From the NCBI GenBank assembly GCA_045636025.1, contig JAZTWP010000005.1, positions 1 through 64,000 on the forward strand: 64,000 bases of DNA. The letters run 5' to 3'. A program made the position numbers and the translations under genes. The DNA is from UBA1081 sp045636025 (GTDB lineage Bacteria > Bacillota > Clostridia > Oscillospirales > Acutalibacteraceae). Below the pieces are notes generated by a model. It was not told the origin of the DNA and did not search any database. It was given only the letters and a program-made list of their open reading frames with translations. Below are positions 23,414 to 32,240 of this stretch, piece by piece (position 1 is the first letter of the stretch; each line of letters opens with the position of its first letter).

Positions 23414-26092
23414 ATGGCTGTTGACGGATATTTAAAATTTAATACAAAAATTGATACCAAAGGTTTCAATGCCGGAACAAAACAGATTTCTAACTCTGTA
23501 ATGAGCATAAAATCGTTACTCGGCAAACTCGGTACTGTTGCTTCTTCTGCTTTTGCAGTAAAGGGGCTTGTTGACTTTGGTAAACAGGCAATTGATACAG
23601 CATCAGACATTCAGGAAGTACAGAATGTTGTTGATGTTGCTTTCGGCAGTATGAAAAGCAAAATGGAAGAGTTTGCAGATTCTGCCGTTAAAACCTACGG
23701 TATATCAAAACTAACTGCAAAACAGACCGGCTCTACATATATGGCAATGGCAAAGGGTATGCAGATTGCTGACGATGCAGCATCGGATATGGCTGTTACT
23801 TTGACAGGACTGTCTGCCGATATGGCATCGTTTTATAATAAAGAGCAGAGTGCAACTGCAACGGCGCTTAATTCTGTGTTTACAGGTGAAACCGAAACCT
23901 TAAAAACATACGGCATCGTAATGACAGAAGCCAATTTACAGCAGTTTGCCTATACTCAGGGAATCAATAAAAAAATCTCTGCAATGTCACAGGCAGAAAA
24001 GGTTCAGCTGAGATATAACTATGTGCTTTCACAGACAGCTCTTGCACAGGGCGACTTTGCAAGAACATCGGATGGTTGGGCAAATCAGACGAGAATCCTT
24101 TCTGAACAGTGGAAAGAGTTTTCGGGAACGGTCGGTACCGCCCTTATCAATATTCTTTTACCTGCTGTTCAGGCTTTGAACTCTGCAATGTCATCATTGA
24201 TTTCTTTTGCAAACAAAGCACTGTCTGTATTGGGTGCCTTGTTTGACTGGGATTTGGATGCATCTTTCGGCGGAGCTTCTGTGGATGATGCTGTTGCCTC
24301 GGTTGATTCGCTTACAGAAAGTCAGAATGCTTTAACCGATGCCACAAATGCCACAGCAGAAGCCAACAAAAGAAGTCTTGCTGGGTTTGATAAAATCAAT
24401 AAATTATCAGACAATTCATCTTCATCGGGTGGTGGTTCTTCATCAGGCGGAGCTGCAACAGGTGATAAAACAGTTGAGATTTCAGTAGACGCAAAAACAT
24501 CAGAGGCGGAAAATAAGTTGTCTTCGTTTGTTGGCAATGTAAAAGCGACTTTCAATGGGTTAAAGACCTGGTGGGATACAAACTTCTCTGATATCTTTTC
24601 GGACTTTGCGGAAGATTTTGATGTTGAAGCAGTGGAGCTTAAAGCGACGCTGAATAATGTTTTTTTAGATCTGCAGACTCTTGCAGAACCTCTGAAAGAT
24701 TATTTTAACGGTGATTTTACAACTTCATTGCAGACATCTTTGGCAACTATATCGTCAATTATTACAGGGCTGCTTGATTCGTTCAACCTTGTTTTCGGGG
24801 ATATATGGAATGTTGTATTGTTTCCGTTTACACAGAGTCTGTTAACCTCGTTTCTTCCTACTGTTACTCAGATATCAACAGAAATCAAAACATTTCTCGG
24901 TGATGCTTTTACTTCTGTTAAAGCTTTGTTTGATGAAGTATGGACAAACGGAATCAAGCCTGCTCTGGAAGTGGCAACTACAATCATTACAGATTTGTTC
25001 AGCAGCTTTGAAGAAGCGTGGAATAAGTGGGGACAGCCCGTTTTTGACAACCTGAAAACAGCATTTGAAGGTACTGTAAATACAATTACAACTTTTTGGG
25101 AAACCACAATTAAACCGATATGGGAAAAACTTGTTGCTGCAGTAAAAGAAATCTGGGATGAACATCTGAAGCCTCTTGTTGATAATTTTCTTGATTTTGT
25201 CGGTGAGTTTGTTAACGGTGCGCTTGAGATATATAACAAATTTATTCTTCCTATTGTATCCTGGTTCGTTGAAAAATTCGGTCCGCCGATTTCTGCAATT
25301 TTTCAGAAAGTTGTAGATTTTGTAAAAGAAGCAATCGGAAAAGTTATTGATGTTGTTAACGGCATTATTACAAGCCTTAAAGGTGTTGTGCAGTTCGTTA
25401 CCGGTATTTTTACAGGAGACTGGAAAAAGGCTTGGGAAGGAATCAAAACATTCTTTTCAGGAATCTGGAGCAATCTTGTTACGATAGTATCAGGACCTAT
25501 CGAAAAGATAAAAGGATTCTTCTCGTCACTTTCATCAAGTATCAAAAATACTTTTGCTTCAATTCCCAACTGGTTCAGAGATAAATTCTCGGAAGCCTGG
25601 ACAAAGGTTAAGGATGTTTTCTCTAAGGGCGGAAAGATTTTCACCGGCATCAAGGACGGAATTCTCAACGGTCTTAAAACTGTTATTAACGGCATTATAG
25701 ACGGCATAAACAAAGTAATTGCAACGCCGTTCAACGGAATCAATACGGCATTGAAAAAAATCAGAGATATTTCTATTGCAGGTATAAAACCGTTTGAAAA
25801 GAAAATTTCACTTATAAATGTTCCTCAGATTCCCAGACTTGCTACGGGTACTGTTGTTCCTGCAAATTACGGTGAATTCCTTGCCGTGCTCGGTGATAAC
25901 AAGCGAGAAACCGAAGTTGTATCTCCGCTTTCCACAATGAAACAGGCTCTTGCAGAAGTTCTGTCTGCATCAGGCGGTGACGGGGATATCAATATTGTTG
26001 TTACTCTTGACGGTGATGTTGTTTATAAAAATGTTGTCAAGAAAAACAAGCAGAATACAAAACGAACAGGAGTGAACGCACTTGCGGGTTGA
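23414..26092 (+). CDS. Tail tape-measure protein
   Basis: 892 residues. After the N-terminal coiled region (LVDFGKQAIDTASDIQEVQNVVDVAF), typical of TP901-type tape measures, follow a Gly/Ser linker near residue 340, long helical stretches with hydrophobic patches (about 450-700), Trp-rich repeats (WEKLVAAVKEIW) and a C-terminal domain. It sets tail length and may help DNA entry. RBS AAAGGAGTGG. Confidence 0.92.
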   Translation: MAVDGYLKFNTKIDTKGFNAGTKQISNSVMSIKSLLGKLGTVASSAFAVKGLVDFGKQAIDTASDIQEVQNVVDVAFGSMKSKMEEFADSAVKTYGISKLTAKQTGSTYMAMAKGMQIADDAASDMAVTLTGLSADMASFYNKEQSATATALNSVFTGETETLKTYGIVMTEANLQQFAYTQGINKKISAMSQAEKVQLRYNYVLSQTALAQGDFARTSDGWANQTRILSEQWKEFSGTVGTALINILLPAVQALNSAMSSLISFANKALSVLGALFDWDLDASFGGASVDDAVASVDSLTESQNALTDATNATAEANKRSLAGFDKINKLSDNSSSSGGGSSSGGAATGDKTVEISVDAKTSEAENKLSSFVGNVKATFNGLKTWWDTNFSDIFSDFAEDFDVEAVELKATLNNVFLDLQTLAEPLKDYFNGDFTTSLQTSLATISSIITGLLDSFNLVFGDIWNVVLFPFTQSLLTSFLPTVTQISTEIKTFLGDAFTSVKALFDEVWTNGIKPALEVATTIITDLFSSFEEAWNKWGQPVFDNLKTAFEGTVNTITTFWETTIKPIWEKLVAAVKEIWDEHLKPLVDNFLDFVGEFVNGALEIYNKFILPIVSWFVEKFGPPISAIFQKVVDFVKEAIGKVIDVVNGIITSLKGVVQFVTGIFTGDWKKAWEGIKTFFSGIWSNLVTIVSGPIEKIKGFFSSLSSSIKNTFASIPNWFRDKFSEAWTKVKDVFSKGGKIFTGIKDGILNGLKTVINGIIDGINKVIATPFNGINTALKKIRDISIAGIKPFEKKISLINVPQIPRLATGTVVPANYGEFLAVLGDNKRETEVVSPLSTMKQALAEVLSASGGDGDINIVVTLDGDVVYKNVVKKNKQNTKRTGVNALAG

Positions 26093-26453
26093 TGAAATTA
26101 CAATAAACGGGTACAGAATTCCTGTACCCAATGAAAACGGTTTCAAACGCACAAAAAATAAGCTGTGGTCGAGTAATACAGGCAGAACAGCAAGCGGTAA
26201 AATGGTCGGAGATATAAAGGCTGTCAAATATACACTTGAATTTTCGTGGAAAAAGCTCACTGCTGCCGAAGTTGCTTTGCTTGAAAAAGCTGTGGGCACA
26301 GTTGCGTTTTTTTCTGTTTCTTTTCCGAAAGAAGGTACAGGAGAGAAACTGACAAAAAACTTTTATGCTGCAGATATGACATACGGTACAAAAAAGTATG
26401 AAAACGGAAATGAAATATACAGTGATGCAGTATTGCAGATTATTGAACAGTGA
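26082..26453 (+). CDS. Distal tail-associated protein, unknown
   Basis: 123 residues from TTG at 26082, overlapping the tape measure by 11 bases. Beta-rich: ITINGYRIPVPNENG, YTLEFSWKKLTAAE, NFYAADMTYG. The position between tape measure and tail-tip gene suits a small distal tail protein. Family name not certain. Confidence 0.6.
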   Translation: MRVDEITINGYRIPVPNENGFKRTKNKLWSSNTGRTASGKMVGDIKAVKYTLEFSWKKLTAAEVALLEKAVGTVAFFSVSFPKEGTGEKLTKNFYAADMTYGTKKYENGNEIYSDAVLQIIEQ

Positions 26454-26461
26454 GGTGTGAA

Positions 26462-28816
26462 ATGTTTACAGATGTAAGTAATGAATTCATAAACGTACAT
26501 TCAGCATCCGGAAGAACATTTCGTGCGCTGTTGTATGATAATAAATCTGAAATAATATCATCTGATATCACAAGTCTTAAAACATCTTCGGGTGACAGTG
26601 CGTGTGAAGATATCAGCGTGGGAAAAGTCTTTTCTTCTGTTGTGAATATGGAAATGCAATACAGTGACGCTATTGCACAAAAACTCATAAACGGAACAAA
26701 AGTAATGCTGTATCTCGGATTGCAGTTATCTGACGGTAGTTTTGAAGATATTCCCGTAAACACGGATTTTAAGGTTATATCCGGTGTCAGAAACGGAGAA
26801 AAATTTGCTGTTACATTTGCAGACAAATTGTATGACAGCGATATTCTTTTCACTTGTGTAACATCTTCACCAACGGCAGAAGATATTGTTCGTGAAATCT
26901 GTAATGACCTCGGCATTAGTGAGTATGATGCTGACGGGTGCAATCTTTCTTCATTGAAAATTTCTGCTATTCCCGAAAACGCAACCTGCAGAAAAATGCT
27001 CGGTTACATTGCTTCATATTTCGGCAAGAATGTGTATATCGGAAGAGACGGAAAACTTCTTTTCAGATGGTACGATTTCAATTCTTCTCAGGAGCTTGAT
27101 GATGACAGTATAGAAACTCCTGAAATCGGTGACAGCGTTTCTGTCGGAGCTTTGTCTTGTTTTGTTGACAGTGAAAAAACACTTTCATCAGGAAGTGGCA
27201 GAGCACTGAGCTTTGAAAATCCTTATATGACACAGACACAGCTCAATGCCATAAAGCCTTTGCTTTGTAAATCATATAATATTGCTGTCATAAAACATCT
27301 TGTGGGAAGCATTCTGACGGATGCGTGGGACACTATCCGATATAAAGATTATATTATTCCCGTAATGGGGTGTGACATAAGCTTTGACGGCGGTGTCACT
27401 TCCACATATACAGCAACAGGCAGAACTGATGAAGATGCAGCAGCTGTAAGAACACCGTCAACGGAGGTTCTTATAGCTCAGGCAAAAAAATATGCTGATG
27501 CTGCAGCAGAAAAAGCAACGGAGCTCATCCGTGGTGCAAACGGTGGATATTACATAGAAAAAACCGATGCGAACGGAAAACCTTATGAAACACTCTGGAT
27601 GGATGCCGATAATGAAACCTCAGCAAAGCATTGTATCTGTATAAACAAAAACGGTATAGGCTTTGGTGAAAAGAACAGCAAAAATGAATGGACATTCAAA
27701 CAGGCATGGACAATAGACGGTACTATTGTTACTGATTTTATAACTGCAAACGAGCTTGAAATAAGAGGTAAGCTTACAAATAAAAAATCGGGTACGGCAG
27801 TGAATGCTCAGATGGATATGAATTTTGAAGTATCCGCAGAACTGAGCCTCCCGTTCCTTAATAAGACTGTAAATGCTGCAGGTCTTCGTGCCTGGTCTGA
27901 TAAGGATAATGCAACAAATGAAGCTCTTTACACGAACTGGGGTGTATTTTTCGATTCATTGAATGAAGATGATTCATTGCATACCTTGCTGACAAGCATT
28001 CTTGCTTCTGCAAACGGTTTGAATTTTTACGGTGTCAGAGGATTTTATCTTGTAGGAAAAGAGGAAAACGGAAAAATTCCGCAAGTAGGAGCTTTGGTTG
28101 GAAGTGGCTTCTGGAGTAATGATGCATTTCGTACCGAAGATGGTTTTTATGTAAATAGTATCCCTTGCATTACTGAGTGGACAGGTGTGAATAATCGTAT
28201 TCAGGACGGATATATGGAAGATTGTAACAGTCCCTGGGCGGATGTGACATCTTCATATGAAGAAGACCATCTTGTATGTATTGAGGTTTTTAATAAAAAC
28301 ACCTTGAATCTGCCCTTTGAAGGCTCAGTCGGTTATATTATCACGCTGAATTATTTTTCGGCAACAAGCAGATATACTATTCAGTTCGGCATCAGATACC
28401 GTGATAATCAGATAAAAATGCGCTCGTATAACAAGATAAACTCCAACGCTGACGGCACAAACAGTGCGTGGTCTGATTGGAGTGAACCTTTTGTTACAAG
28501 CGATGTGACAAACAGGTTGTCTTCTGAAATTGCAGATGTGAGGAATTCTTTTTCGGCATCGTTTGATTCTTCTGCTGTTGCAGGTTGTGAAAAATCTCTT
28601 TCGGGATGTATTACTCAATGGGGTACCATAATGGTTTCCACGAGCGGGACCATTGTTTCATTGCCTCAGACATACAAAAATAAGAATTACGGAATTTCTC
28701 TTACGCCTATGGGAGCAAACAGAAATGTATGGTATTCAATGCCTACAGTAAACAGTTTCAAAATCTGGGCATCCGCTGATGATACTCCCGTAAGCTGGAT
28801 GACAATAGGAATATGA
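26462..28816 (+). CDS. Tail tip / receptor-binding structural protein
   Basis: 784 residues from the ATG at 26462 with GAGGTG just upstream. The first 330 residues resemble the baseplate hub/prophage tail family (ISSDITSLKTSS, FTCVTSSPTAEDIVREICNDLG, LLFRWYDFNSS). A coiled-coil (about 345-365) joins this to a beta-rich fibre-like C-terminus with several Gly/Asn repeats, typical of an adhesin or fibre. It probably makes first contact with the host surface. Confidence 0.8.
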   Translation: MFTDVSNEFINVHSASGRTFRALLYDNKSEIISSDITSLKTSSGDSACEDISVGKVFSSVVNMEMQYSDAIAQKLINGTKVMLYLGLQLSDGSFEDIPVNTDFKVISGVRNGEKFAVTFADKLYDSDILFTCVTSSPTAEDIVREICNDLGISEYDADGCNLSSLKISAIPENATCRKMLGYIASYFGKNVYIGRDGKLLFRWYDFNSSQELDDDSIETPEIGDSVSVGALSCFVDSEKTLSSGSGRALSFENPYMTQTQLNAIKPLLCKSYNIAVIKHLVGSILTDAWDTIRYKDYIIPVMGCDISFDGGVTSTYTATGRTDEDAAAVRTPSTEVLIAQAKKYADAAAEKATELIRGANGGYYIEKTDANGKPYETLWMDADNETSAKHCICINKNGIGFGEKNSKNEWTFKQAWTIDGTIVTDFITANELEIRGKLTNKKSGTAVNAQMDMNFEVSAELSLPFLNKTVNAAGLRAWSDKDNATNEALYTNWGVFFDSLNEDDSLHTLLTSILASANGLNFYGVRGFYLVGKEENGKIPQVGALVGSGFWSNDAFRTEDGFYVNSIPCITEWTGVNNRIQDGYMEDCNSPWADVTSSYEEDHLVCIEVFNKNTLNLPFEGSVGYIITLNYFSATSRYTIQFGIRYRDNQIKMRSYNKINSNADGTNSAWSDWSEPFVTSDVTNRLSSEIADVRNSFSASFDSSAVAGCEKSLSGCITQWGTIMVSTSGTIVSLPQTYKNKNYGISLTPMGANRNVWYSMPTVNSFKIWASADDTPVSWMTIGI

Positions 28817-28826
28817 GGTGAGTTTA

Positions 28827-29156
28827 TTGAATGTGAAACGTGGTACAACTCCAACACTCGAAATTAAATTAAATAATATTGATTTTGCTGATGTCAAATC
28901 GATTGATTTTGTTTTCAAACATCAGAAATCAGAATCAGGCAGGGTAATTGTTGAAAAAAAGTATCCTGTTGACGGCACCTGTGAAGACGGCGTTGTAAAA
29001 TTAAGATTTACAGAATCTGAAACAAGAAAATTCACTTCCGGTTCTGTTGTCTATATGGATACCAGAATTATTCTTTCCGACGGAAGCATTCCCGAAACAT
29101 CAATTGCCGAATTCAATGTCAATCCCACATTATTCGAGGAGCGTAAGACAATATGA
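28827..29156 (+). CDS. Baseplate upper-protein-like tail protein
   Basis: 109 residues from TTG at 28827, chosen for GAGGTG 7-12 bases before it. It begins LNVKRGTTPTLEIK, the opening seen in BppU-like baseplate proteins, and is otherwise all beta strands (KSIDFVFKHQ, VVKLRFTESETRKF, VVYMDTRIIL). It overlaps the next gene by 4 bases. Confidence 0.65.
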   Translation: MNVKRGTTPTLEIKLNNIDFADVKSIDFVFKHQKSESGRVIVEKKYPVDGTCEDGVVKLRFTESETRKFTSGSVVYMDTRIILSDGSIPETSIAEFNVNPTLFEERKTI

Positions 29157-29437
29157 TAGAAGTGGAAGTAAAAACGACAGCCCCTGTGAATGTTAATGTC
29201 GGTGATGTATATACAGAAACATTTCACGGTGTCCCTTCAGAAAATCAGGCAGTGCTTGACAAATTCAATGAAGATGAAAACGGAAATCTGTATTACGGTA
29301 ATGAAAGGATTGCTTCTGTTCCTGCAGGCGGCAATGAAGGTCAGGTGCTGACAAAAAAATCTGATACCGATTATGATTACGGTTGGAAAAACAGCGTGAC
29401 ACTCGAATATAATTCGGGTGTTTTATCAATTTTTTAA
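29153..29437 (+). CDS. Short tail fibre-type protein
   Basis: 94 residues; ATGATAGAAGTGG start. It contains EGQVLTKKSDTDYDYGW, a turn common in siphophage tail proteins, and ends YNSGVLSIF, an ending echoed by the next protein. Confidence 0.6.
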   Translation: MIEVEVKTTAPVNVNVGDVYTETFHGVPSENQAVLDKFNEDENGNLYYGNERIASVPAGGNEGQVLTKKSDTDYDYGWKNSVTLEYNSGVLSIF

Positions 29438-29451
29438 AGGAGAAATTAACA

Positions 29452-29847
29452 ATGGCACAGAACATACTTGTAAACGGCAATACATATTCAAACGTTGAAA
29501 AACTTCGTATCCCGAAAGCTGACAATCCCTCAGATTTCGCAGTTTTTCCTGACACATCCGATGCAAATCTTTCAGCAAACAAAATGCTTGCCGGTTCATC
29601 GGGTTATGATGCAAACGGTGAAAAGGTTGACGGTAACATTCAGAGCATTGAAGAGCATTCATACACACCCGGAACAGCCGATTCTGAAATTCCTGCAGGA
29701 AAATATCTTGCAGGAAAACAGATTATAAAAGGTGACTCGGCTCTGATACCTGCAAATATAGTGAAAGGCAAAACAATATTCGGTGTTGCAGGTAATGCCA
29801 CAAGTGCAACATTCAGCCTTGCTGACGGTGTCCTTTCAATTTATTGA
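29452..29847 (+). CDS. Small tail protein, modular repeat type
   Basis: 131 residues with RBS AAAGGAG. It opens ILVNGNTYSNVEKLRIP and holds KMLAGSSGYDANGEKVDGNI and PAGKYLAGKQIIKGD, beta-hairpin units found in tail-tip proteins of gut phages. Ends ADGVLSIY, similar to the previous protein. Confidence 0.65.
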   Translation: MAQNILVNGNTYSNVEKLRIPKADNPSDFAVFPDTSDANLSANKMLAGSSGYDANGEKVDGNIQSIEEHSYTPGTADSEIPAGKYLAGKQIIKGDSALIPANIVKGKTIFGVAGNATSATFSLADGVLSIY

Positions 29848-29858
29848 GGTGTTGCATT

Positions 29859-30347
29859 ATGTCTCATAACCTTAAAATTAACGGTGTTGAATATCCGTCT
29901 GTCGATAAAATCACTGTTCCTGATGTGAACGGTAAAGATGTTGAATTTGTTCTTTCTGACGGCTATATCGATAAATCAAAAGTCACACATTTTGCAACGG
30001 GAGTTGTCAACATAACAGCCGGAAAAGTTACTGTTTCCGGCATTGCAGATGAAAAAACCGGTGAAGCATTCACCCCCAAAGGAATATATGCAGTTGCGTG
30101 TCCGTCTGAAACTATGTATTACAAATCAGCAAACGGTCAGCCTGCCGCGATGGCGATTTATTGTAATTTTGCAACAGGTGAAAGTTCCTGTGCAGCTATT
30201 TACAGCATTGCATATCAGGGCAGATTGCATCATACAGCTGCAAGAGACAGACTTTCGGTAAACGGAAACAGTTTTACATATCAGGAAAGTCAAACATCAA
30301 TGTACGGACTTGTCAATACCCGCTGGAGGTGGTTTGCGTGGGGGTAA
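29859..30347 (+). CDS. Tail-tip protein, possible receptor binding
   Basis: 162 residues from the ATG at 29859 (RBS GAGGTG). Opens LKINGVEYPSVDKITVPDVNG, clearly related to the opening of the preceding protein, then a beta-rich region with Trp-rich end (NTRWRWFAWG). It overlaps the next gene by 10 bases. Receptor contact is inferred from position only. Confidence 0.55.
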   Translation: MSHNLKINGVEYPSVDKITVPDVNGKDVEFVLSDGYIDKSKVTHFATGVVNITAGKVTVSGIADEKTGEAFTPKGIYAVACPSETMYYKSANGQPAAMAIYCNFATGESSCAAIYSIAYQGRLHHTAARDRLSVNGNSFTYQESQTSMYGLVNTRWRWFAWG

Positions 30348-30613
30348 TATATTACAAAAAATATATTGAATCTGAAAACAGATATCAGTATGAAGAACGA
30401 AATGTTTCATCATCGGATGAAGCAATGATTGAAATTTCAAAAGAAGAATATGAATCCGAAACGGCAAAGCAATGGGAAGAATATCTCGCATCGCTTCCCG
30501 TGACCGATGAGCCGACATATGAAGAACTTCTTATCGAAAATCAGGAGCTTGAAAGGGAAAACGCATCACTTCTTTATCAGATTCTGACAGGGGAGGAGCT
30601 TTCAGATGTTTGA
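30338..30613 (+). CDS. Small coiled-coil tail accessory protein
   Basis: 91 residues from GTG at 30338, supported by GGAGGT at 30325-30330. Rich in Glu and Tyr with a C-terminal coiled-coil (EELLIENQELERENASLLYQIL). Found directly before the XkdX-like gene; function unknown. Confidence 0.55.
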   Translation: MGVIYYKKYIESENRYQYEERNVSSSDEAMIEISKEEYESETAKQWEEYLASLPVTDEPTYEELLIENQELERENASLLYQILTGEELSDV

Positions 30614-30737
30614 AAAAATCAGAAAATATTATGAAATCGGACTTTATAAGGAAGTCCATATCAGAAAGCTTCTCTCTGTGGGAGCTATAAACGAAGAACA
30701 GTATGAGAAAATTGTAAAGGAGAATGAAAATGAGTAG
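30606..30737 (+). CDS. XkdX-like protein
   Basis: 43 residues: KIRKYYEIGLYKEVHIRKLLSVGAINEEQYEKI matches in outline the small XkdX family (a Tyr/Gly-rich first helix followed by a G-x-I-x-x-x-x-Y motif), here described only in outline. XkdX genes stand between tail fibre and lysis genes in many Firmicutes phages. It overlaps both neighbours. Confidence 0.65.
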   Translation: MFEKIRKYYEIGLYKEVHIRKLLSVGAINEEQYEKIVKENENE

Positions 30738-31467
30738 AAAAATTTACATTGATGCAGGACACGGCGGAGTTCAGCCGGGAGCTTGCAACGGTAAAAGAAA
30801 AGAGTCTGATGATGTTCTCAGACTTGCCCTTATGGTTCAGGAGCTTCTTTCAGAACAGGACTGTGAAGTCAGAATGTCCCGAACAAAGGATGTTGACATC
30901 AGCATTTCTGACCGTTGCAGAGATGCGAACAACTGGGGAGCTGATTATTTTCTTTCAATTCACCGTAATTCTGCATCAGCTTCTGCTACAGGTGACGAAA
31001 TATGGATTTATTCTAAATCTAACAAAAACACCGAGGCTAAGGCGAAGAAAATTCTTGATGCAGTCTGTAAAACTGACGGTCTTAAAAACAGAGGTGTCAA
31101 ACGTGGCGCTCCTTCATACACCGATTATGGTGTAAACAGGGATACATATATGGCATCTTCACTTCTTGAACTCGGCTTCATTTCAAATCACAATGACAAC
31201 AAGGTTTTTGATGCCAAACTCAAGGAAATGGCCCTTGCGATTGCAAAGAGTGTACTTTCAGTTGTGGGCGGTGAGTTTGTGCTCAAGGGTGATGTGGACG
31301 GTGACGGTGATAAAGATGCTGCCGATGCGAGAAAAGCTCTCAGAGCTTCTGCAAAGCTTGAAACTCTCACCGAAGAACAGAAGAAAGCAGCTGACATGAA
31401 CGGTGACAATAAAATCACTGCTGCCGATGCACAGAGAATCCTTAAAGATGTTGCGGGGGTGAAGTGA
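30730..31467 (+). CDS. Amidase_3 endolysin with C-terminal dockerin
   Basis: 245 residues from the ATG at 30730, 8 bases after AAAGGAG. Residues 1 to about 175 are an N-acetylmuramoyl-L-alanine amidase: zinc ligands in DAGHGG, a Glu in the KRKESDD region, SIHRNS and SLLELGFISN. Residues 180-245 form a type I dockerin with two Ca-binding repeats, DVDGDGDKDAADA and DMNGDNKITAADA, close to the dockerins of host proteins in this window. It should cut host peptidoglycan at lysis; the dockerin would bind a cohesin on the host surface. No export signal is visible, so the holin is needed. Confidence 0.9.
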   Translation: MSRKIYIDAGHGGVQPGACNGKRKESDDVLRLALMVQELLSEQDCEVRMSRTKDVDISISDRCRDANNWGADYFLSIHRNSASASATGDEIWIYSKSNKNTEAKAKKILDAVCKTDGLKNRGVKRGAPSYTDYGVNRDTYMASSLLELGFISNHNDNKVFDAKLKEMALAIAKSVLSVVGGEFVLKGDVDGDGDKDAADARKALRASAKLETLTEEQKKAADMNGDNKITAADAQRILKDVAGVK

Positions 31468-31742
31468 TGAACGATGAAAAGGAAATCTGGGAACGTCTGA
31501 CGGCTGTGGAGCAGAGTAATAAATCTGCACATCACCGTATTGATTCCATCGAAAAGCTGACACAATCCGTTTCAGATATGGTCGTTGAAGTCAAGCATAT
31601 GCGTGAGGACCTTAACAAAATGCACGATGAACTTGATGAAGTTAAAAACAGACCGTCAAAATTTGTGGATAAGTTCATGTATGCCGCCATCGGTGCTGTT
31701 GCTTCAGGACTTGTTTCACTTGCACTGTCACAGATTTTTTAA
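31467..31742 (+). CDS. XhlA-like holin-associated membrane protein
   Basis: 91 residues: a coiled-coil N-terminus (EKEIWERLTAVEQSNKSAHHRIDSIEKL) and a single C-terminal membrane segment (FMYAAIGAVASGLVSLALSQI), the layout of XhlA. It begins on the amidase stop. Together with the holin it may help lysis. Confidence 0.8.
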   Translation: MNDEKEIWERLTAVEQSNKSAHHRIDSIEKLTQSVSDMVVEVKHMREDLNKMHDELDEVKNRPSKFVDKFMYAAIGAVASGLVSLALSQIF

Positions 31743-31798
31743 CAAAAAAATAACGTGCAATTTTTTAATAAAGATGCACGCAAAGAAAGGAAATCCTT

Positions 31799-32050
31799 AT
31801 GGAAATTATAACTTACATAACAGAAAATGCAATCATTCTCATTCCTGTGCTTATCATCATCGGACTCATCCTGAAGAAACTCGAATTTATCCCGGATAAG
31901 TACATTCCTGTGATTCTTCTGCCTCTCGGCATCCTCGGAGCTATGGCTCTCGGTGGTTGGACGGTTGAATCAGCTATCCAGGGCATCCTCGTCACCGGTG
32001 CAGCAGTTTATGGTAATCAGATTGTTAAACAGCTCAAAAAAAATGAATAA
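31799..32050 (+). CDS. Phage holin
   Basis: 83 residues with about three hydrophobic segments: ENAIILIPVLIIIGLIL, YIPVILLPLGILGAMALGGW and the short IQGILVTGAAVY, with a charged KQLKKNE end. RBS GAAAGGAA. It forms the membrane hole that frees the endolysin and is the last late gene before the terminator. Confidence 0.82.
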   Translation: MEIITYITENAIILIPVLIIIGLILKKLEFIPDKYIPVILLPLGILGAMALGGWTVESAIQGILVTGAAVYGNQIVKQLKKNE

Positions 32051-32061
32051 GATATAATTTT

Positions 32062-32102
32062 ACTCCCTCTCGTTCCTTGCGGTTCGGGAGGGAGTTTTTT
32101 TG
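32062..32102 (+). terminator. Terminator of the phage late operon
   Basis: ACTCCCTCTCG pairs with CGGGAGGGAGT (one G-U pair) and is followed by T7. It ends the late transcript and separates it from the two-gene cargo that follows. Confidence 0.85.
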
Positions 32103-32240
32103 TTCGTAATTTTTTATAATTTTTATGATGCTGTTATGTGAATTATGCTGAAAAATAAATTTTTTTGAAAAAATGTGTTACATATTGTTGATAAAGTTGC
32201 TTTATATATATAATAAAATATATTTTAAGAGGTTTTTATT

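Noticed and set aside
23414..30347. Diversity-generating retroelement acting on tail genes
   Set aside because: No reverse transcriptase and no template/variable repeat pair is seen.
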